In this document: positions 42,793 to 53,140 of the stretch, piece after piece
Layout: every line of letters starts with the position of its first letter
How positions within the stretch are numbered: position 1 is the first letter of the stretch
Source: Lactifluus volemus
Taxonomy: Eukaryota > Basidiomycota > Agaricomycetes > Russulales > Russulaceae
Assembly: GCA_022376515.1 (NCBI GenBank)
Contig: WTXI01000247.1
Location: 1 to 54,631, forward strand
Length of the DNA: 54,631 nt
Direction of reading: 5' to 3'
The notes under the pieces: model-generated
Database searches by the model: none
Told to the model about the DNA's origin: nothing
The model's input: the letters and a program-made list of their open reading frames with translations, nothing else
Made by a program: the position numbers and the translations under genes

Positions 42793-43398
42793 GGTAATGT
42801 TGAAAGAACGATTTCCTCACTGGCAACTTGAAGTTCCAGAGAAGTGCGATGCCATTTCCAATCTTTGAGACAATGGAAAGGATGGAAAGGCTATTTATTG
42901 GCATCACAGGGATCCCAGGAAATGACTGGCAGGCAATTATATTACTCGGTTGGAAGGATGGAGGAGATGTAGATATTGCAGCTGAGGACGACTCAGAGTC
43001 AGCGAAGAAGAAAATGCTGAGTCCTCGAGGCCTAAAACTAAGGGTATATATACACGAGTACAACACGAGGCTGACTATAATATGTGTCTGTTTGCCAAGC
43101 TGATATTATCCCTACACCCCGTCACTGCCCACTACCCTCCCCTTCTGATCAGCCACGCGAGGTCACACGCCAAATTTCAGACTCCGATTCGCGTGCTGTA
43201 CAGCCAGAAATGAGCGCTACCGTGACTACTGTATTGGGCTACTCAATCGTCACTTTTTTTTACTTTTGAATAACTCGATGAATACACACTCAAATTTTGA
43301 ATGTGTATTCTAGATGACTGCTACTATGTGTTCCATACTTTTTTTTCTTCACGCAAGTACTATACCACCCCTGAAGAATGGAGAGATTGTGGCCTTAC
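42793..43398. other. F2 upstream region
   Basis: It shows partial similarity to the regions upstream of F3 and F4 (CATCACAGG...AATGACTGGCA blocks). An imperfect palindrome (GAATACACACTC...GAATGTGTATTC) lies at 43279-43312. No gene is seen. Confidence 0.4.
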
Positions 43399-43745
43399 CT
43401 TTGCAGTGACCTCACCCGTCTCCTTAAAATCTGTACAACGCCCGAAGTTGCTGAGTGCGAGAAAGTCTTCGATCAGACGTGTGCTAATGTTGAAGCCCAT
43501 CTTTTCGAGCTGCTTGATCACTTCTCCATAGTCATCGTAGCCTTGTATAAGCTGGACGACGGGTGCGCCGTACGTCATTGCAAACAACTCGGCATTCTGC
43601 AAACTTGAACGTTTTCCAAAGATGAGCGTTGTCACGTAGTAGCAGATGGATTGGTGTGTCAACGCACTATCTTCTTTGTTCGCTCTTTCCAGAGGTCTTC
43701 GCCGATGGCTTTGTATTTGTTTTTTTTTACTTGAAGCTGCCACGT
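43399..43745 (-). pseudogene. TRAPP complex Bet3/TRAPPC3 fragment
   Basis: Bet3 is a core subunit of the TRAPP vesicle-tethering complex. Two exons are recognisable: about 43735-43678 (KYKAIGEDLWKERTKKI) and 43596-43399 (66 codons: NAELFAMTYGAPVVQLIQGY and KMGFNISTRLIEDFLALSNF, then GRCTDFKETGEVTAK). They are joined by an 81-nt intron. The family continues for about 100 more residues, but after the donor at 43398 no further Bet3 sequence follows. The N-terminal codons are shifted at an A9 run and no start ATG is in frame. It is a truncated copy lying inside the P450/F-box array where a P450 remnant would be expected. Confidence 0.8.
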
Positions 43746-44106
43746 CACATGCTGATAGCAAGTCATGTCGCGCCTGAATTACAGGCCCCTCCAGAAATGG
43801 TGTGTTTGCTTTCTCTGCATTTTTTTAGCCGCGAAAATAAAATAAAAAAAGTCTAAAGGGCTAAGGTGGAACGTGACGCGAGGTGTGGGAAGCATTAAGC
43901 AAAAGGGAGAATAGAAGGAGACGTGAGACACGTTCGTCATTATTAATAACGAAACCGAGACGGGATAACGGGCACAGCTTGGCGTAATACCAACAATCCA
44001 GGATCGTTTTCAGAGCACTGAGTGAGGAAAGATAGTGGAACGACAAAAGGGAACGGATGGAAGGAAATAAATTCGGGTAATTTCAAGGGCAATCGCCGCG
44101 TTGACC
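43746..44106. other. F3 downstream flank
   Basis: 43860-44106 is the array-shared F-box 3' flank (AAGGTGGAACGTGACGCGAG, TCCAGGATCG). Nothing else is seen. Confidence 0.5.
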
Positions 44107-45520
44107 TTACCCAATCCTTGTCTTGGTGCGATGGACAATCACAGGGTGACCGGAATGTTGGCGCGCTGTGACGAATGACTCTATGCCTTCCTTCGTAGCT
44201 TTGTCTGGGGAAAGCCCATCAATAGAAAGGCTCTCTAGTGAGGGGAATACGTCGGGGGCAGAATTACCCCTGGCAGTGGACCTTTGTAACGCGGCTGCGA
44301 TGAACGGCTCCAGCTCGGCGGACATTCTCAACCTCCGCACAGAGGGGAATGACCGAATAAGATCAAGCCATAGCGTGGGATCAATGTCGTCTGGCCGAAT
44401 TCCAATTCCTGGCGGAACGTCTTTGTCCAATAGATAGTATTTGTCCTTGATATCGAGCTCCTCCATGCCAGAGCTGAGGTGTATAATCTGGCTGAATATC
44501 TGCGCTGCGGAAAAGACTTGCCAATCTTTTCCTTTGCATCCGATACTCCACGATAAATTAGACATGATAAAAGACGAATGGGGGGACGGAGGTGGGTAAA
44601 ATAACATTTTGACGTAGCCAGTCGGATCGAACGCCAAGGATGCACTATGTGACTCTAGATGACTAAGAAACCGAATGATTTGCGGAATGTCAATTACAAG
44701 CTGGTTGAAGAAGCTTATCCCGAAAAACTCGAGTCGAGGGGCATCAATTCGGCCAGCGAGGACTTCCAGGTACTCGCTAACACCTTGGAAGTCAAATTGA
44801 GTGAGAGTGGGGAGGACAGAACGGATCTGCGGAGGCAGACGTCGGTTTCTTCGTTTGGGATGAGTCGGTGAGTGGAACCTAATGTTAAGGGTTTTGAGGC
44901 TCGTCAATGTGGATAGACATGTAGCCATTGCCTCGGGTGGAATATACCAGATATTCGGTATGAAGTTAAGAAAAAGTGTCGTGAGGTCAGTTGCAGACAA
45001 GAGCAGTCTTGGAAAAGATGGAAATGAGACCCCCGAGAAATGTAGATACTTCAAGCGTGGGGCGGATACGTTCAAGAATGTACCGGGAAGGTGCAACACT
45101 CTATCAATTGATGACACGAAAGAAAGGCGTGTCAATGCCGGAAATGGCTCCTGCATCACCGCGAGAACTTGATCCCATAGAGAATCCGGTGGAGAAATGA
45201 TACGGACCTCGGATACGCGATCGGGATACTCCAGTGCGACAATCAGGTTGTCCAAGTTCTCCTCGGGGTTCCACTCTTGAGGGTCAAAGTAGATATTGAG
45301 AGGAAATGCTGGCCACACATTCAGCAGTCTTCTTGCAGGTACTTTAGTTGTGCATAAAATTTGCAGATCGAGGCCGAGTGGTGATCCAAAGATGACGAAT
45401 CTCCACCTTTGGCATACGTGCACTAACTTGTGGACTGACATATTCGATGGTGAAGATTCGACAGAATTGAAATATTTCTAAAAGGACGTCATCGGGTAGC
45501 AATCCGATTGTCACTGGTCA
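44107..45520 (-). pseudogene. F-box/LRR-like array copy F3, F-box out of frame
   Basis: From ATG 45441 an open frame of 444 codons covers everything after the F-box core (KLVHVCQRWRFVIFGSPLGL to HSGHPVIVHRTK). The Skp1-binding part, LLPDDVLLEIFQFCRI, is present at 45514-45460 but in another frame. About 22-25 nt coding the usual RWYMNW segment are missing between them. The upstream ATG is also out of frame through a short deletion. The gene could still give an F-box-less Leu-rich protein. Otherwise it is a young pseudogene. Confidence 0.75.
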
Positions 45521-46152
45521 TACAAGTCAGCAATCCATGATCATGATGCCAATACTACTTACCTGGTCCCTGTTGAATCATCGATTCCTTCCGGAGATGT
45601 GCGATGCCATTTTCAATCCTTGAGCCAATGGAAAGGCTGTTTATTGACATCACAGGAAATGACTGGTAGCCAAATGCTTCGGTTGGAAGGATGGAGTTCC
45701 GAAAACACAGCCACCGGAAGCAGGTGGTTACAGCAATATTCCCAGGGTCTATAATAGGCTTTCGGCGTTGTAAACAAAATACAATCTAGTCGTCACAAAC
45801 TGGTACTTCTTCCTCAAGGTATTTTAGGATCTCCGTGCTCTCATCCCCTCTCAAATCATCAGACATGAATTGAGCTTCTACGCGTGTTTGAACCCGGTCC
45901 CCAGTGCCAATCCCCCGTAAATCACGTCAGAGAAAAGTGAGCTAAACCCAACTTGAAAAGGGCCAATACGCACCATCTCGAGCGCACCGCGCAAAACACC
46001 TCACAAGACGATGCTAAACCACAGCCCACCTTCGAACCCCTCTTCCGGAAGCTCCACAAACTCCGCCGAGGGTCGTGAGAGTAAAGTAGTAAAGTACGGT
46101 TGTAGCATTTGCGTCGTTGTTCCTGCTGCCGGTTGTCCGCCAGGCGTGTTTG
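45521..46152. other. Array spacer upstream of F3
   Basis: It shares ACTGGTACTTCTTCCTCAAG and ATGAATTGAGCTTCTACGCG with 48985-49090 upstream of F4. A minus-strand CAG|GTAAGT donor lies at 45557-45562. No independent gene is seen. Confidence 0.5.
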
Positions 46153-46350
46153 ACCGCCAAACTCGTCCCTGTGTTCGATAATTCTTAGAGGTGAGAAAGC
46201 AGAAGCGCTTATTCTTGCCTGGATGTCGAGGTATCCACTTACCGCCCTCAGGCTCTTCGCCACGGTGTATGCTATGTATTATTTTGTACGTGCTACACGA
46301 CCGTCACAATTCCTTGTATCTAGCACCTATACTATGAGCTGTCCTTAATC
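46153..46350 (+). pseudogene. P450 last-exon remnant (1)
   Basis: It matches the start of exon 12 of P450 copy 3 and its downstream region (AAACTCGT...TTCGATAATTC, AAAGCAGAAGCGCTTATTCT, GAGGTATCCAC, then a CTTGTATCTAGCACCTATA block). No upstream P450 exons are present. The left edge of homology falls at about the first codons of exon 12. Confidence 0.75.
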
Positions 46351-47229
46351 GTTGACTGCTGCCGGGGGGAAAGATGACTGTCAATGCGTGACCAGGGGAA
46401 GAGGACCTCAAGTTGCCACTAGGCCCCCGACATTGGCATGGCACAAATGGAACACAATGACAACAACTGGACCATGTATTCTAGTACCCATCAAGTTCCT
46501 GCCGCCGGTTCAGTACGGCAAAAGGGCCAAGGGAGTAGATGCTAACCCTGGGTCACTCCCCCAACCTGCATGGTAGTGGCGGCAAGTGCCGAATCCTCGC
46601 GGTTCGACACCCCGATGACGACGTCTGTGATACTCGCCTTCTGTTAGAGAATGCCCCGAGTCATTTTACTTGGGGAAGGGGTGGATGTGAGTATGTCGCT
46701 ATCAAGCGTGTGAAATTCAATATATTGGTGTAAGGAGACGGTGGTAGCCTAGCAAAAGCGATGAAAGGATGACAACAGAAAGCACTTATCAGATGTAAAT
46801 GTGATACAACGGATATGAAGACTACAGGCCAGAGGGAAAGCAAAGGGGATCAGAAGTGAGGCTATCATGATAACGTAGTCGTACAAAGGGAGGGTCGGGG
46901 TCAGGATGCAGAACCAAAAGGAAAGGTAAATGGGAAGTTCTAAGGTGGAACGTTACGCGAGGTGTGGGAAGCATTCTGAGGCATGAGACAAGAGGAGAGA
47001 AAGAGATGGTAAACCCTAGGATAAAAAGGACGAATAGAAGATGCGATCGTCATTAACGAAACCGAAACGCATGAAACGGGGCAAAGGGCACAGCTTCCAG
47101 CAGTCCAGGATCGTTGTCAGAGCATCGAGGGTAACCGTATGAGGACAGATAGTGGGACGACGAAAGGGAGCGGGCGGAAAGAAGGAAATGGATGGTTTCA
47201 AGGGCAACCGCCAACCGCCGCGTTGGCCT
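46351..47229. other. Array spacer between P450 remnant (1) and F4
   Basis: It is homologous to 40500-41203 (TGGTAGTGGCGGCAAGTGCC, GATGACGAC...GTCTGTGATA, then the F-box 3' flank). No gene is seen. Confidence 0.55.
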
Positions 47230-48703
47230 TACTAAATCCACGTCTCAGATTGGATGCGATCGACAGTTACGGGTGACCGGAGTGTTTGCGCGCTGTGATG
47301 AATGACTCTATGCCTTCGTTCGTAGCTTTGTCTTGGATAAGCCCATCAATGGTAAGGCCCTCTAGTGAGGGGAGTACGTTAGGGGCAGAATTCCCACTGG
47401 CGATGGGTCTTTGTAACGCGGCTGCGAAGAATGGCTCCATCTCGGCGGATATTGTCAACCTCCGCACAGAGGGAAATGACTGAAAAAGGTCAAGCCATAG
47501 CGTGGGATCAATGTCGTCTGGCCGAATTCTTGGCGGATCTTCTTTCTTCCACTTATATCGGAGGTTGAGGTTGACTCGGAGCTCCTCCCACGCCAGAGCT
47601 GAGGAGTACAATCTGGCTGCAATATCTGCGCTGCGGAAAAGACTTGCCAATCTAATCCTTGGCATTTGATGCCCCACCTTGAAATAGGGTTGACATGAGA
47701 CCAATCTGGGAAAAGAAATATCGACGTGGCCGGTCGGATTGAACTCCAAAGATGGTCTGGATTGCCTGACCCACTCTAAATGACTAAGAAACGAATGGTT
47801 TGCGGAAATGTCAATTACAAGCTGACTGAGAAGCTTATCTCGAAAAACTCGAGTCGAGGAGCATCAGTTCGGCCAGCGAGGACTTCCAGGTACTCGCTAA
47901 CACCTCGGAAGTCAACCGAGTGAGAGCGGGGAGGACAGAACGAGTCTGCGGAGGCAGAGGTCGGTTTCTTCGTTTGGGATGAGGAGTTGGTGATTGGAAT
48001 CTAATGGTAAGGGTTTCGAGCTTTGTCAATGTGGATAGACATGTAGCCATTGCCTCGGGTGGAATGTACCAAATATTCGGTGTGAGATGAAGATGAAGAA
48101 TTGTGAGGTCAGTTGCAGACAAGAGCAGCCTTGGAAAAGACGGAAATGAGACCCCGAGAAATGTAGATAGTTCAAACATGGAGCAGTTACGTTCAAGAAT
48201 GTACCGGGAAGATGCAACCCTCTATCAATCGATACCACGAAAGAAAGGTGTGTCAATGCCGGAAATGGCTCCTGCATCACCGCGAGAACTTGATCCCATA
48301 GAGAATCCGATGGAGAAGTGATATTGACCTCGGATACGCGATCGGGATGCTCCAGTGCGGCAATCAGGTTGTCCAAGTTCTCCTCGGGCTCTTGGGGATA
48401 CGTTGGGTAAAAGTAGATGCGGAGAGGAAATGCCGGCCACACATTCAGCAGTCTCCTCGCAGGCACTTTGGGTGTGCATAAAATTTGTAGATCGAGACCG
48501 AGTGGTGATCCAAAAACGACAGATCTCCATCTTTGGCATATGTGCGCTAACTCGTGCCAATTCATGTACCATCTCTCCAGACTGAGACTTTCGATGGTGG
48601 AGATTCGACAGAAATGAAATATTTTTAGGAGGATATCATCGGGTAGCGATCCGATTGTCACTCGTTGGCACTCCAGGCCTGGGTTATACAAGTCAGTGAT
48701 CAC
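47230..48703 (-). pseudogene. F-box/LRR-like array copy F4, multiply frameshifted
   Basis: The N-terminal half is open from ATG 48703 to about 48145 with an intact F-box (SLPDDILLKIFHFC, then LAHICQRWRSVVFGSPLGL). The frame then changes near 48155, where a C4 run stands in place of C5 in F3. It changes again near 47920 and several times between 47700 and 47830. The C-terminal part is open again over 47749-47267 (DDIDPTLWLDLFQSFPSVRR to TARKHSGHP). Both losses and gains of single bases occur. The last residues of the family are also disrupted. A truncated F-box protein of about 185 residues could still be made. Confidence 0.8.
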
Positions 48704-49114
48704 TGACCCACCAGTACTGCTCTTGGTATTGCTTACCTGGTCCCTGTTGGATAGTAGATTCCTTCCGGAGCCGTCGTGCGATGCGAGAATCTATGAAAAG
48801 GAGATGTATTGACATCACAGGGGCCACAGGGAATGACTGGCAGACAATACTATTGCTCGGTTGGGAGGGATGGGAGAGATGTAGACAACACAGCGGATGA
48901 AGAGTAGTTCAAAAAAACACAGCCACCGGAAGCGCCTAATTACGGCAATCATTCCCAGAGGTTTGCACAAACAAAATACACACCGCGTCACCAACTGGTA
49001 CTTCTTCCTCAAGATATTCTAACGGATCTCCGTGCTATCATCCCCTCTCAAAACACCAGACATGAATTGAGCTTCTACGCGTATTTAAACCTGGTCCCTA
49101 ATCCCAAAAACTCG
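48704..49114. other. Array spacer upstream of F4
   Basis: It contains a minus-strand donor (GTAAGC at 48731-48736) and blocks shared with 45560-45900. No gene is seen. Confidence 0.5.
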
Positions 49115-49240
49115 TTCCCGTGTTCAATAACTACTAGTAGAGAGTTGAAAAATAAGAAGAGCTATCCACCGTGACTTCGCCCTCTTCACAAAAGTGTATG
49201 GTATGTATTATTTTTGTACGTGCTACACGACATCACTCCT
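49115..49240 (+). pseudogene. P450 last-exon remnant (2)
   Basis: A more decayed copy of the same segment as at 46153 (AAACTCGTTCCCGTGTTCAATA, then ATTATTTTTGTACGTGCTAC). The exon 12 frame is not preserved. Confidence 0.6.
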
Positions 49241-49952
49241 TAATCGTCAATCCCAGGAACCGCATGTAGCCGCGGGAAGTGCCGAAATCCCTGTGGTTTG
49301 ACACCCTGATGACGGCAAGATCGAAATGCTACCCCAATGTCTGTGATATTCGTCTTCTGTTAGAGAATGTCCTTAGTATTTTTACTTAGGGAAGGGGTAG
49401 ATGTGAGTATGCCGCTATCGGGCGTGTGAAAGTCAATATATTGGTATAGGGAGATGGTGGTAGCCGAGCAAGGATGACAACAGAAAGCACTTATCAGATG
49501 CAAATGTGATGCAAACTGACTATAGGTCAAGGGGATAGCAAAGGGGACCAGAAGTGAGGTAATCAAACAAAGGAAGAAGGGCATGTAGCTAACATGACAA
49601 TGTAGTCATACAAAGGGGGGGCGGGGTCAGGATGTAGAACCCAAAGGAGGGGTATATGGGAAGTGCTAAGGTGGAACGCTACGCGAGGTGTGGGAAGCAG
49701 ATGAGAGAAGGAGTTGGTAGAATTTAGGACGAAAGGAAGAACAGAGGAGACACGAGACACGATCGTCATTAACGAAACCGAGACACATGATAACATTAGA
49801 GACGGGGCAAAGGGCACAGCTTGGCGCCATTCCAGCCGTCCAGGGATCGATGTCAGAGCACCGGGTAACCGTATTAGGACAGATAGTGGAACGACAAAAG
49901 GGAACGGGTGGAAGGAAGTAAATGCGAGTGGCAACTGCAAACTTGCCGCATT

Positions 49953-49978
49953 CATCACGAAAACCCCCAGCTGCTAAT
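49953..49978 (+). repeat. Left terminal inverted repeat
   Basis: 26 bp starting CATCACGAAAACCCCC and ending GCTGCTAAT. It matches the right end except for one base. Confidence 0.85.
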
Positions 49979-50229
49979 TGGAGCTAATTAGAGCTAATTA
50001 TGAATAATTAACGGGTAAGCGCCCATTATCAATTTTATTTATCCCCCGATAATTTTATCGCTAATTACTATTAATCGGACTAACTTAGCTAATTTGACTC
50101 GCTTCTAAAACTTAGAGATAAATAGCACTAATTTACCCTACTCTTGTTGCCTAATATTTAGCACTAATTCATGCTAAAGTGTTGTCACGCTGGTGTCATA
50201 CTGGTTTCAAATTATTACCAATGATTTGC

Positions 50230-51500
50230 TAAATTATTGAAAACAAGTGACTAAAAGAGCTATGTATTATGTATTATGTAAGTATACTGTGTGAAACCGA
50301 AACCGACAAAAAGTGTGTGCAAACATCCTGGACCGCAAAGGCAACGCGCTTGGGATGTACATTAAGTAGGTACAGGCCATACAGCCTATCACTCACTGTC
50401 AGCAAAGTCGGACTGCTATCGGACCATGTCAGACAGTGGGAAATCGATCCAACATTCCTGGCACGCTCATACATTCCCACATTACTCTGGCCAATGACAT
50501 GTTTATCTCCCTCCCCATCCTCGTCATGCACTTCCAGGTTGGGAGAAAGCATGCACGCGAGGAGGTGGTGGACATCTGGTCATGTGGCTGTGGACCGGTG
50601 GTTGATTTCGGGATCAGCGGAACAGTCTACAGCTGACACAAACTCACAAAGATGGTGATGTGAAGTCAAGCAATGAGCCCGCTGCCATTTCCACAATGTC
50701 CAGAAGCATGAACATGAACCACTGGATGTAACCTTAAAATGCAATACTATTGAGTACTGTATATGAAAAGGAGGAAGAGAAATAACTCACTGATGGAGCG
50801 GACAATACATACTGTGTGCTCACAACGTGCACACTGGTGGCAGGTGTTAGTTGGAAGGTGCAGAGAGGTGTGTGAATATTAAGAGACCCACCAGCCAGGG
50901 TTGGCATACTAGGTAGCGCAAGCAGTTCCTGTCAAGAGGGGGATGTAAGTTGCATTTATAATATAAAAATGATGTGATGACCATGATATGCGGTATTACG
51001 CACTATCCACGGCAGCTGAAAATGCAATGCCCTTTGCTACAGCGGAGGACACAACTGCGACCTACACGATGGTGTTAGTTATGAGTTCCAGGTACCTCTG
51101 ATGCACGAACCATGAAGGGGTATGATGAGGAGATGGGCAAAGCGAAGGCGGTGGCAGTGGGGAAGAAGGAAGGAAGTCAACTTGTGAAGTTCAACGTTCA
51201 ACTTTGGATCACGTTTGGTCACGTTCTGAATTAGGGCAGGTCAAATAAGACTACTCACGGATTCTTGCAGATACTCGCAGATACTTACTCTCGCTCTCAC
51301 TCATTTTTCAGAGTTCTAGCTTCCGTATACACCTTCGATGGGACATGTCCACTGCTTCATTTATTATCCTAGCCCCTGTGAGCTGCCCTCAGCAAGGATG
51401 CACACCACTGTAGCTTCAACATCGTCGCGGTCACACACGACTCTTTTTTAGCTATTGCTACCACAGGGCTCGGTGCATGTGGTCTGCGCGTCCTGCACCC
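50230..51500. other. Interior of the TIR element, unassigned
   Basis: Frames on both strands around 50270-50650 are open (plus 129 codons, minus 92 codons) and overlap. The minus one (DEDGEGDKHVIGQSNVGMYE) reads slightly more protein-like but matches no transposase motif I know. 50660-51500 has short tandem-like AT-rich segments and no gene. Confidence 0.35.
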
Positions 51501-51639
51501 ATTCGAACACATGCCATCAAGTACAGAGTACAGTCACCTCGCCTGCCCCCCCCTCAAGTCTCTAGTCGGTTTCGCCCGCGCGCGTCATCTCGCTGACTCA
51601 ATCACCACACGTCCCCTCCCGCCAAACCATCGCGAGCCG

Positions 51640-52050
51640 CACACCATCAGCTACCAACGACACTCCATCAAGTCCGATATCATCGACGAATGGGGCGCCC
51701 GCTGGCGGGACAGTGACCGCACCTTCCAGGCCTACATCGCCCTCCCTTTGCCCTGGCGAACCCCCTCCCGTTATCATGGGTGCGAAGGGCTGCAAGCGCG
51801 CCATCTTCTCGACGCTCATAAGATCCATCACCGGACATGCCTTTGTCGGCGTGTACTCAGCATGCTTCCACCCCGACCAACCCGTGGCTGCCCCTGCGGC
51901 GCCGCCCTCCAGACCATCAAACACGTCGTATCAACCTGCCCACTCTTCGCCCAAGCACGTCGCGAGATCCTCCTGCCAGTCGATTGCAACTTATCTCTCC
52001 CCATCCTCCTGGGCACATCCCAGGGTGGTGAAGCCGTCCCGTTTCCTCAA
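51640..52050 (+). pseudogene. Non-LTR retrotransposon fragment (LINE RNase H / C-terminal zinc region)
   Basis: Homology to the 3' end of the ORF2-type polyprotein of fungal LINEs. The stretch KGCKRAIFSTLIRSITGHAF in one frame is followed in another by CPCGAALQTIKHVVSTCPLF, the CCHC-type motif typical of this region. A frame change near 51870-51890 separates them. No RT or endonuclease is present. It is a 5'-truncated relic lying inside the TIR element. Confidence 0.65.
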
Positions 52051-53108
52051 AGCCACACGGGTCTGCATGGTCCCAAGGCAAAACTGGGACCCAGGATAGT
52101 CATCACGTACAAGACATTGACTCGCCGTTCCGCCCCCAGCCTATGCAAGCCGGTCCTCTCCCATACAATCCGTACTCTCTCCATACAGCACCGCTGGGCG
52201 TCAGCACCTTCACCGAATCGAGTTTCTCCACCGTTGCGAATGGATGCGTCGCGTTGTCGTTTGGGTAGATGGTATATCTCATGGCACGGTGAGTGTTGCT
52301 CGTTTCTCCTGTCCGTTAAGATTGCCGCCTGCGACTCGGACGTCCATGACAAATCAACGAACAAAAGACAAATTCCGCTATCATCCAAGTTCAACCTTAC
52401 TTCTGGATCTCTCAATTATACCTCACTGCGCGACCCAACAGATGCACCCACGCTTTACTACAGTTCTAGTCCGTCCATTGCTGCCCGTTCTGATTGTACC
52501 AGCCTGTAAATAGTGTTATTCCCCTCCTCCCTCTTCCCCATAATAGCCACGCTTCCGTCCAGTGTTCTGCTACTTACCCACACTCCTCCCATTGAGATGA
52601 TCGAAGCGCGTGAGGCTCAATCCAAGGGAATTGTCGAGAACATAGAGCAGGAGTGGATGACTGTCGATGAGCGTGCAGATCATCGTGAGGCTGCTCTGTG
52701 TGAGCAGTCAAGTGAGAAACCTCGTTGTCAACGCAAAGGTGATTGACTATGCTGAGACCGTGCACAGAGATGACTGGTGTGGGTGCTTGATGCCGCCACT
52801 GCTGAGATGTGAGGTGCTTACACCAGTTTAGCCTTGAGATAGCAGATTTGGTATACCAATAGCATTCACTTAGCTGAACTTTAGCTGAGAAATGAATGGC
52901 TTATTGATAAAGACATTTACAGAACACTAACTTAGAGACAATTATGCAAAAGAATGGTGAAACGGAGATAATTTGACAAAGTAATAGTGCTCGCTAGCTG
53001 CATTTAGCCGAGGGAACATCTAGCGAGCATGTGGCGTTTTATTGGGTGTTAACATGTCTTAGGCGATCACTAGGATCGCATACTTCAATTATTGCTATGC
53101 TATTCAAG

Positions 53109-53134
53109 ATTAGCAGCCGGGGGTTTTCGTGATG
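53109..53134 (-). repeat. Right terminal inverted repeat
   Basis: Its reverse complement starts CATCACGAAAACCCCC and ends GCTGCTAAT, with a G where the left copy has A at position 17. Confidence 0.85.
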
Positions 53135-53140
53135 TTGCCC

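Larger units (their letters stand above)
49953..53134. mobile_element. 3182-bp terminal-inverted-repeat element, superfamily unassigned
   Basis: The left end 49953-49978 and right end 53109-53134 are 26-bp inverted repeats with one mismatch, beginning CATCACGAAAACCCCC. Flanks are TT on both sides (49951-49952, 53135-53136). Comparison with the other F-box copies shows the flanks join into normal array sequence if the element and one TT are removed. The left subterminal 250 bp is AT-rich with repeated AGCTAATTA/TTAGCTAATT words. The right side repeats TTAGCTGA-like words. I find no recognisable DDE transposase, so it is probably non-autonomous. It carries LINE-derived sequence. Confidence 0.8.
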
